Source: Clostridiales bacterium (lineage in GTDB: Bacteria; Bacillota; Clostridia; Lutisporales; Lutisporaceae). From it: DNA of 5,182 nucleotides. The position numbers and the translations under genes are program-made. The notes under the pieces were generated by a model. The model was not told the origin of the DNA and made no database searches. It worked only from the letters and a program-made list of their open reading frames with translations. This document shows positions 1-4,197 of the stretch, piece by piece. The stretch is from assembly GCA_012842725.1 (NCBI GenBank), contig DUSG01000018.1, positions 1 through 5,182 on the forward strand, given 5' to 3'. The stretch's first letter is position 1, and each line of letters starts with the position of its first letter.

Positions 1-25
1 AAGCATATGTATACCTCATATGCTT
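1..25. repeat. Inverted repeat, 9-bp perfect arms, at the left edge
   Basis: AAGCATATG at 1-9 is the exact reverse complement of CATATGCTT at 17-25, with a 7-base loop. On the plus strand it is followed by ATTTTAT, a weak T-rich tail, so it could be part of a terminator for a rightward gene beyond the left edge. The stem is AT-rich and would be weak. No coding sequence overlaps it. Its role is unknown. Confidence 0.45.
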
Positions 26-32
26 ATTTTAT

Positions 33-84
33 AACCCATAGGAAAGTATAATTTTTCCTTAATGTAAACTTTCCGTAATGGGTT
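33..84. repeat. Interrupted inverted repeat (7+7 bp arms)
   Basis: AACCCAT at 33-39 pairs with ATGGGTT at 78-84, and GGAAAGT at 41-47 pairs with ACTTTCC at 68-74. A single A (40) faces GTA (75-77) as an internal bulge, and 20 bases (48-67) form the loop. Neither strand has a clear T-tract after the stem, so it is not a typical intrinsic terminator. It could be a structured 3' untranslated region of the leftward operon, a processing site, or a protein-binding dyad. Confidence 0.5.
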
Positions 85-86
85 TC

Positions 87-135
87 AAGAAAGGCTTCCT
101 TAATTGTTAAAATACTTCCATTGGAAGCCTTTCTT
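87..135. terminator. Probable bidirectional intrinsic terminator of the leftward operon
   Basis: AAGAAAGGCTTCC at 87-99 is the exact reverse complement of GGAAGCCTTTCTT at 123-135, giving a 13-bp stem. The core is GC-richer (GGCTTCC with GGAAGCC) and is flanked by AAGAAA on one side and TTTCTT on the other, so each strand reads a stem ending in a T-rich tract. It starts 34 bases past the stop codon of the DsrE-like gene, as expected for the operon end. The 23-base loop is longer than usual. An alternative small hairpin uses a second CTTCC at 115-119 to pair with GGAAG at 123-127, excluding the longer stem. Confidence 0.55.
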
Positions 136-168
136 ATTAATGGCAATATAGAAGCATTAATATCAAAT

Positions 169-645
169 TTATATGAACAGCTGCATGTCGGCTTCCAAGG
201 CATCCTTTAGATATTGCTGAGCATCAACTACTTCTACCTCAGGTATCAGTTCATCCTTGCCGATACCCATAATTTCCATTGAAAGCTTACAACCGTAAAA
301 TTTTACGCCGTTCTTTCGGGCACCGTTGAGAAAATCGATAAGTTTAGGTGATTCATTGTCATCCATCATTTCCAACATCATGGCTTTGCCAATGCCGCCA
401 AAATTCATTTTTGATAATGGCAAATCTTCAGGTCCTTTTGGAGCCATATATGAGAAAAGCTTTTCATAAAAACTTTTTTCTTCTGCATCGGTCTTATCTT
501 CCTTTCTTAAAAGACAAAGGCCCCAGAATGCAAAGAACATGGTTACGTCGACATCCATCTGCTTTGCCGTATTAGCCAGTATCAGTGCTGCCAGAGCTTT
601 GTCATAATCACCGCTGAACATGAGTATATTAAGCTTTTTTGCCAA
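169..645 (-). CDS. DsrE/DsrF-like family protein, probable sulfur (persulfide) carrier
   Basis: This 158-residue cytosolic protein resembles the DsrE/DsrF/DrsH-like family (the DrsE_2 group), small alpha/beta proteins linked to persulfide relay; the match is by recognition, not by search. What is seen: an N-terminal beta strand and loop NILMFSGDYDKALAA (6-20), the family-like block MFFAFWGLCLLRK (36-48), and YGCKLSMEIMGIG (117-129). Cys44 and Cys119 are the only cysteines and lie in the two blocks where this family carries conserved residues, so they are the candidate sulfur-binding sites. There is no signal peptide or convincing membrane segment. The start is TTG, chosen because AGGGAGG lies 8 bases upstream and the protein then opens with a typical strand. 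It follows the cysteine desulfurase-like gene by 51 bases and probably shares its transcript. Inferred role: accepting sulfur released by that enzyme. Confidence 0.85.
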   Translation of the reverse strand: MAKKLNILMFSGDYDKALAALILANTAKQMDVDVTMFFAFWGLCLLRKEDKTDAEEKSFYEKLFSYMAPKGPEDLPLSKMNFGGIGKAMMLEMMDDNESPKLIDFLNGARKNGVKFYGCKLSMEIMGIGKDELIPEVEVVDAQQYLKDALEADMQLFI

Positions 646-653
646 AAGTAATA

Positions 654-660
654 CCTCCCT
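654..660 (-). promoter_or_regulatory. Ribosome binding site that fixes the TTG start of the DsrE-like gene
   Basis: On the minus strand AGGGAGG is followed by 8 bases and then TTG (645-643). The next in-frame ATG would begin at residue 9, inside the first beta strand, and has no such site at the right distance. This supports TTG as the true start. Confidence 0.8.
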
Positions 661-696
661 TAATTGTCTTTGGTAAAATACTTATTATATTCTGTG

Positions 697-2028
697 CTAG
701 TAGTCCAAAGGATATTCTTTTGTATAATGTTCTTTATTCTTTACTATCTTGCTGAGCAACTTGACTACTTTATCGATTTCTTCATAGGTATTGTAGAGAC
801 CGAAGCTGAACCTGACAAAACCGGGAGGATTCTTTACATTGCCTTTTATTCTTTCTTCCATTTCTTCATCACTTATTTTCAGCAATTTTTGAATGTAAGG
901 TTGTGCGCAGAAACAACCGTTTCTTACACCTATACCTCCTTCATCGGAAAGTATTCGTGCAGTCTGGCTGTGGTGCAGGCCTTTTATATTGAAAGGGATG
1001 ATGGATACTCTGTCATCAGGCCACTTATGAAAATCATAAAGCTCTATATCGGCAAATTTTGATAATCTGTTGTAGGCATAATTTACAAGACCCTTTTCAT
1101 ATCTGTCGATAAATTCCATACCAATAGAACTGAGCATATTTATGGATTCCAATAAAGCTGCGACGCCCATAACATTTGGTGTTCCTGCTTCTTCCTTGTC
1201 GGGAAGTTCAGCCCATTTTACATAATCAGGAGTTACAATGTCTATAGTACCGCCTCCTTTATAATCAGGTGGGCATTTACCAAAGATTGAACTATGTCCT
1301 ATAAGGACTCCTATTCCGAAGGGTGCATACATTTTATGGGCAGAAAAAGCAAGAAAATCTATATGTTCAGGGGAAGAGTGGTCTTTCATATCTATGGGGC
1401 AGTGGGGGATCAACTGTGCTCCGTCAACAAAAATTTTTGATCCATATTTATGAGCAAGTCGGGCTATTTCGTAAATGGGATTTTTGTAACCGGTTACATT
1501 GGATGCACCCGTAACAGCTACAAGACGAACTTCACCGTTGTATCTTTTCAATTTCCTCTCTAAATCTTCCAGATCAAGTTTCCCGTTTTGGTCTATATTT
1601 ACATAATCCACATAGAATTTATTTCTCCAAGGTAAATCGTTGGAATGATGTTCCATGAAAGTTGATAATATAACACCTGTTTTATAAATCTCCTTAAACA
1701 TATTGGATAGCTTGTTTATGGCTTCCGTTGTGTTTTTTACATATATCACGCAATCTTTGCCGCATGTGCCTCCGACAAAATCAAGCACTGCTTTTCTGGA
1801 ATTGTCATAGATCTCCGAAGAAATTTTTGATTTATATCCTGTTCCTCTATGTATAGAGGAATACCATTGTGAAAAATCAACTATTTTATTGACTACAGAA
1901 ATAAAAGGAGGTGTGGTGGCTGCATTGTCAAAATTGATGTAGGTAGTCCAACTGCCGTCTTTTACAGGTACCTTTGTCGATACTCCGGCAATATAGTTTC
2001 TATAAGGATTCGATACATTTGCCAACAT
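697..2028 (-). CDS. Class V aminotransferase-fold PLP enzyme, cysteine desulfurase / selenocysteine lyase-like
   Basis: A 443-residue, full-length, fold-type I PLP enzyme of the class V aminotransferase family, similar to SufS/Csd cysteine desulfurases, which take sulfur from cysteine to give alanine and an enzyme persulfide. Visible landmarks: NFDNAATT (32-39); EHHSN (126-130) with the His expected to stack on PLP; VDGAQ (201-205) with Asp202 expected to contact the pyridine nitrogen; FSAHK (228-232) with Lys232 as the Schiff-base lysine; VRNGCFCAQP (368-377); and FVRFSFG (404-410) with Arg406 expected to bind the substrate carboxylate. Cys374 aligns with the catalytic cysteine of the SufS loop (R-x-G-H-H-C-A), while Cys372 replaces the first His, giving a C-x-C loop. 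The ATG start has AGGGTGA five bases upstream. It leads an operon with the DsrE-like gene. The exact substrate (cysteine, selenocysteine or another amino acid) cannot be decided from sequence alone. Confidence 0.88.
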   Translation of the reverse strand: MLANVSNPYRNYIAGVSTKVPVKDGSWTTYINFDNAATTPPFISVVNKIVDFSQWYSSIHRGTGYKSKISSEIYDNSRKAVLDFVGGTCGKDCVIYVKNTTEAINKLSNMFKEIYKTGVILSTFMEHHSNDLPWRNKFYVDYVNIDQNGKLDLEDLERKLKRYNGEVRLVAVTGASNVTGYKNPIYEIARLAHKYGSKIFVDGAQLIPHCPIDMKDHSSPEHIDFLAFSAHKMYAPFGIGVLIGHSSIFGKCPPDYKGGGTIDIVTPDYVKWAELPDKEEAGTPNVMGVAALLESINMLSSIGMEFIDRYEKGLVNYAYNRLSKFADIELYDFHKWPDDRVSIIPFNIKGLHHSQTARILSDEGGIGVRNGCFCAQPYIQKLLKISDEEMEERIKGNVKNPPGFVRFSFGLYNTYEEIDKVVKLLSKIVKNKEHYTKEYPLDY

Positions 2029-2064
2029 CTAAATCACCCTAAAGAAATATATATACATAATCAG

Positions 2065-2093
2065 TTTATTCAAAATCTGAACTTTGGTGACAA
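2065..2093 (-). promoter_or_regulatory. Candidate -35/-10 promoter for the leftward sulfur operon
   Basis: On the minus strand TTGTCA (2093-2088, five of six to the -35 consensus) is separated by 17 bases from AATAAA (2070-2065, four of six to the -10 consensus). It lies about 40 bases before the ATG of the desulfurase-like gene. The region is AT-rich, so chance matches are likely and this is only a candidate. Confidence 0.3.
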
Positions 2094-2122
2094 TTCTTCA
2101 GGTATTTTGCATTGCAATATAT

Positions 2123-2151
2123 TTGCAAGTCTTCTAAAATGAATATAGAAT
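2123..2151 (+). promoter_or_regulatory. Candidate housekeeping promoter for the sigma-54 activator gene
   Basis: TTGCAA (2123-2128) and TAGAAT (2146-2151, five of six to the -10 consensus) are spaced by 17 bases and lie 34 bases before the ATG. The surrounding sequence repeats TTGCAA-like words (2112-2117 and 2123-2128) and contains the small palindrome ATTGCAAT (2111-2118), which may be an operator or may be chance. No sigma-54 promoter is visible here, so the activator itself is probably made by the vegetative polymerase. Confidence 0.4.
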
Positions 2152-2185
2152 GTAAAATTGTTAATCGAATGATAGGTGATTATGA

Positions 2186-3895
2186 ATGGAAAGCAGGGAA
2201 TTAAAAAACATTCAGGCTTTCTTAAACTGTTTATCTGAAGGAATAGTGGCATATTCTACTGATAAAAGGTTAATATCGAATAATGCTTTTATGCAGTTAT
2301 TCAATGTGAAGAAAGAAAACGAAAAAGCTATTGTCAATGTGCTGAAAAAACATGGTTTGGACAAGATGCTCAATAATGAGTCTGAAGAAGAGAAAGAACT
2401 GTATGTTGGAGATAAACAGGTAAAAGTAGAAAAGATGAATCTGCGCATAGCAGACAAAAATATGTTTTCCGTAATGGTTTTCAAAGATTTAACAATAAAA
2501 AATGACCCCAATTGGAAAATAAATGAACTGAAATACAGTCTGGATGCAATGAAAGATATAGTTGATAACGCATATCAGGGAATGGTTCTTGTAGATAAAG
2601 AGGGAAGAATACTGAAGTGGTGTTACGAAAAGCTATTGGGTATAAAAGAAGAGGACGTACTGGGTAAACACGTGGATGAAGTGATTGAAAATACAAGGCT
2701 TCACGTAGTTGTAAAGACAGGTCAGAAGGAATTATGCGATATACAAAGAATACAGGGCCGTGATATGCTGGCCAGCAGAATTCCTATAATACAAGATGGT
2801 AAAGTGATAGGAGCCATAGGGACAGTATTGTTTAGAAATATTGATGAAATAAGGGCTCTGGCAAAGAGATTGGAAATGCTTGAAAAAACCGTTGATAAAT
2901 ACAAAAATGAAATAAGCAAGATGTATAGCGCACGTTATACCTTTGACAGCATCGTAACCCAGAACAAGAAGATGATGGAACTCAAAGAAATTGCAGCAAA
3001 AGCAGCTGCTACCGATTCAACAGTATTGATACAGGGCGACAGCGGAACAGGTAAGGAATTTTTCGCCCATGCAATACACAATGCAAGCAGCAGGAAATAC
3101 GCACCTTTTGTGCAGATAAATTGTGCTGCCATACCTCATGAATTGCTGGAATCAGAGCTTTTCGGATATGAAGGCGGAGCATTTACCGGAGCAAAAAAAG
3201 AAGGCAAAATTGGAAAATTGGAATTGGCCAACGGTGGAACAATTATGCTGGATGAAGTAGCCTCCATGTCTTATAGCATGCAGGCCAAACTTCTCAGAGT
3301 CTTGGAAGAAAGAGAATTTGAAAGGATTGGCGGAAATACCAAAATCAAGATAGATGTAAGAGTGATAGCATGCACCAATGAAGATTTGAAGACGTGCGTT
3401 AAACAGGGCAGGTTTAGAAAGGACTTATTTTACAGGCTTAACGTGGTTGAAATAAACATTCCTCCTTTAAGAGACAGAATGGACGATATTCCTGTATTAT
3501 GCGATGAGATACTAAGCCAATTGGTCAGAAATATGGGATTCCCACCTAAAACCATTTCCGACAGGGCTATGACAGCATTGAAGCTTCATAATTGGCCGGG
3601 CAATGTACGTGAATTGAGAAATGTTCTTGAAAGAGCGGCCAACATGTCTTCAGGCAATCTTATCACGTTGGAAGATTTACCAGATTATATTAGAAATTAT
3701 TTAACAGATAGAGAGACAGAAGTTGATAAAGCATGTCTTAGAAACAGGGTAATTGATGCAGAACTGAAAGCTATAATGGAAGCGCTGGAGTTGAGCAATG
3801 GTAACCGAACTGAAGCAGCAAAGCATCTGGGTATCCATAGAACTGCCCTTTACAAAAAACTAAAAAAATACGGTATCAATATTAAAGAGGTTTAG
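2186..3895 (+). CDS. Sigma-54-dependent transcriptional activator (PAS-PAS-AAA+-Fis HTH)
   Basis: A complete 569-residue bacterial enhancer-binding protein that uses ATP to open sigma-54 promoters. Order of domains: a PAS-like segment (about 8-105); a second PAS domain (about 122-218, including ENTRLHVVVKTG at 168-179, typical of RocR-like clostridial activators); a helical, probably coiled-coil linker (about 219-248); the AAA+ core (about 254-485); and a Fis-type helix-turn-helix (about 525-563). In the AAA+ core are Walker A GDSGTGKE (284-291), the sigma-54 contact loop GAFTGA (331-336), Walker B GTIMLDE (351-357), sensor I VIACTN (393-398), FRKDLFYR (410-417) with the arginine-finger candidates Arg411 and Arg417, and sensor II WPGNVREL (470-477). 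All key residues are present, so it should be functional. There is no receiver domain: the signal is probably a ligand or redox state sensed by the PAS domains. The ATG is preceded by AGGTGAT at five bases. Its neighbour and likely target is the downstream thiolase, whose promoter and enhancer dyads start at this gene's stop codon. Confidence 0.95.
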   Translation: MESRELKNIQAFLNCLSEGIVAYSTDKRLISNNAFMQLFNVKKENEKAIVNVLKKHGLDKMLNNESEEEKELYVGDKQVKVEKMNLRIADKNMFSVMVFKDLTIKNDPNWKINELKYSLDAMKDIVDNAYQGMVLVDKEGRILKWCYEKLLGIKEEDVLGKHVDEVIENTRLHVVVKTGQKELCDIQRIQGRDMLASRIPIIQDGKVIGAIGTVLFRNIDEIRALAKRLEMLEKTVDKYKNEISKMYSARYTFDSIVTQNKKMMELKEIAAKAAATDSTVLIQGDSGTGKEFFAHAIHNASSRKYAPFVQINCAAIPHELLESELFGYEGGAFTGAKKEGKIGKLELANGGTIMLDEVASMSYSMQAKLLRVLEEREFERIGGNTKIKIDVRVIACTNEDLKTCVKQGRFRKDLFYRLNVVEINIPPLRDRMDDIPVLCDEILSQLVRNMGFPPKTISDRAMTALKLHNWPGNVRELRNVLERAANMSSGNLITLEDLPDYIRNYLTDRETEVDKACLRNRVIDAELKAIMEALELSNGNRTEAAKHLGIHRTALYKKLKKYGINIKEV

Positions 3896-3914
3896 TGTAG
3901 AATAATATCTACAC
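3895..3914. promoter_or_regulatory. Enhancer dyad 1 (TGTAGA-N6-TCTACA)
   Basis: A perfect dyad: TGTAGA at 3896-3901 and TCTACA at 3908-3913 with an ATAATA spacer, extended by one more base pair at each end (G3895 with C3914). It begins at the last base of the activator's stop codon. Its centre is about 257 bases before the predicted thiolase start of transcription, within the usual range for a sigma-54 enhancer. That the neighbouring activator binds it is inferred. Confidence 0.65.
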
Positions 3915-3957
3915 AAGCAAATATGTAGAAATATTTCTACATATTTGCTTGTGTTTT
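3911..3957 (+). terminator. Intrinsic terminator of the activator gene, 44-base perfect palindrome
   Basis: Bases 3911-3931 are the exact reverse complement of 3934-3954, and the two central bases TA are self-complementary, so 3911-3954 is a 44-base palindrome without a mismatch. It starts 16 bases after the activator stop codon and is followed by TTT then AATTTT. The transcript would fold into a long hairpin with a U-rich tail, stopping the activator message before the thiolase promoter. The stem is long and AT-rich for a terminator, and its middle is an enhancer dyad, so the extra length may serve protein binding rather than termination. Confidence 0.7.
3924..3941. promoter_or_regulatory. 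Enhancer dyad 2 (TGTAGA-N6-TCTACA)
   Basis: TGTAGA (3924-3929), spacer AATATT, TCTACA (3936-3941): the same half-sites and the same 6-base spacing as dyad 1, exactly centred in the 44-base palindrome. Its centre is 28 bases from that of dyad 1 and about 229 bases before the predicted thiolase transcription start. It is probably bound by the Fis-type helix-turn-helix of the upstream activator (inference). Confidence 0.7.
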
Positions 3958-4001
3958 AATTTTCAGTATTTTAAATGTTTTAATAAAATATAAGATAAAT
4001 C

Positions 4002-4039
4002 ACCAAGAATATGTAGACAAACATCAACAAATTCTTGGT
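4002..4039. promoter_or_regulatory. Enhancer dyad 3 inside a 38-base imperfect palindrome
   Basis: TGTAGA (4012-4017), spacer CAAACA, TCAACA (4024-4029): one mismatch from the dyad of sites 1 and 2. Around it ACCAAGAAT (4002-4010) is the exact reverse complement of ATTCTTGGT (4031-4039), and both dyads share the same centre. The word AATATGTAGA also occurs in site 2 (3920-3929 and 4008-4017). The centre lies about 141 bases before the predicted thiolase transcription start. The outer stem followed by a T-rich stretch could also act as a weak second terminator. Confidence 0.6.
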
Positions 4040-4134
4040 AATATTATTTTTATAAGTAGTTTTTTATATTTGTTTATTTGCCATGTGCATTGAAAAAACA
4101 AAATTACATTATTGGATGAAAATACATATATAAA

Positions 4135-4150
4135 TGGCACGTTATTTGCT
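4135..4150 (+). promoter_or_regulatory. Sigma-54 (-24/-12) promoter of the thiolase gene
   Basis: TGGCAC (4135-4140), five bases, then TTGCT (4146-4150): an essentially perfect match to the sigma-54 consensus TGGCAC-N5-TTGCW, with the invariant GG (4136-4137) and GC (4148-4149) at the correct separation. Transcription would start near 4161, giving a leader of about 37 bases that carries the thiolase ribosome binding site. A sigma-54 activator gene directly upstream and three enhancer-like dyads make a chance match unlikely. Short arms CATATATA (4125-4132) and TATATATG (4162-4169) flank it, but in AT-rich DNA this means little. Confidence 0.92.
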
Positions 4151-4183
4151 TTATTATATGGTATATATGAAAAATAAATTATT

Positions 4184-4190
4184 AAGGAGG
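4184..4190 (+). promoter_or_regulatory. Ribosome binding site that fixes the TTG start of the thiolase
   Basis: AAGGAGG lies seven bases before TTG at 4198-4200. The reading frame from this TTG gives the complete thiolase N-terminus, and no in-frame ATG lies close upstream. This sets the start at TTG. Confidence 0.9.
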
Positions 4191-4197
4191 AATAATC

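Noticed and set aside
141..156. Possible sigma-54 promoter TGGCAA-N5-AAGCA on the plus strand
   Set aside because: The GG and GC spacing fits but the -12 element lacks TT, and it would point into the antisense of the DsrE-like gene with no gene to express.
664..1062. Plus-strand open reading frame of 132 codons opposite the desulfurase-like gene
   Set aside because: A hydrophobic, Phe/Tyr-rich frame antisense to a conserved gene; typical of a shadow of an AT-rich coding strand.
2085..2100. Possible sigma-54 promoter TGGTGA in the divergent region
   Set aside because: The bases at the -12 position are TC, not GC, so a required element is missing.
2029..2185. Shared control of the sulfur operon by the sigma-54 activator
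   Set aside because: No TGTAGA-N6-TCTACA dyad and no valid -24/-12 promoter is visible in the divergent region, so divergence alone is not enough to claim it.
2212..2511. Minus-strand open reading frame of 99 codons opposite the activator
   Set aside because: Antisense to the conserved activator, rich in Ser and Phe from the reversed Lys/Glu codons, with no domain or start signal.
2590..2595. Single TGTAGA words in coding sequence (2590-2595 and 792-797)
   Set aside because: Neither is followed six bases later by a TCTACA-like half-site, so they are not copies of the enhancer dyad.
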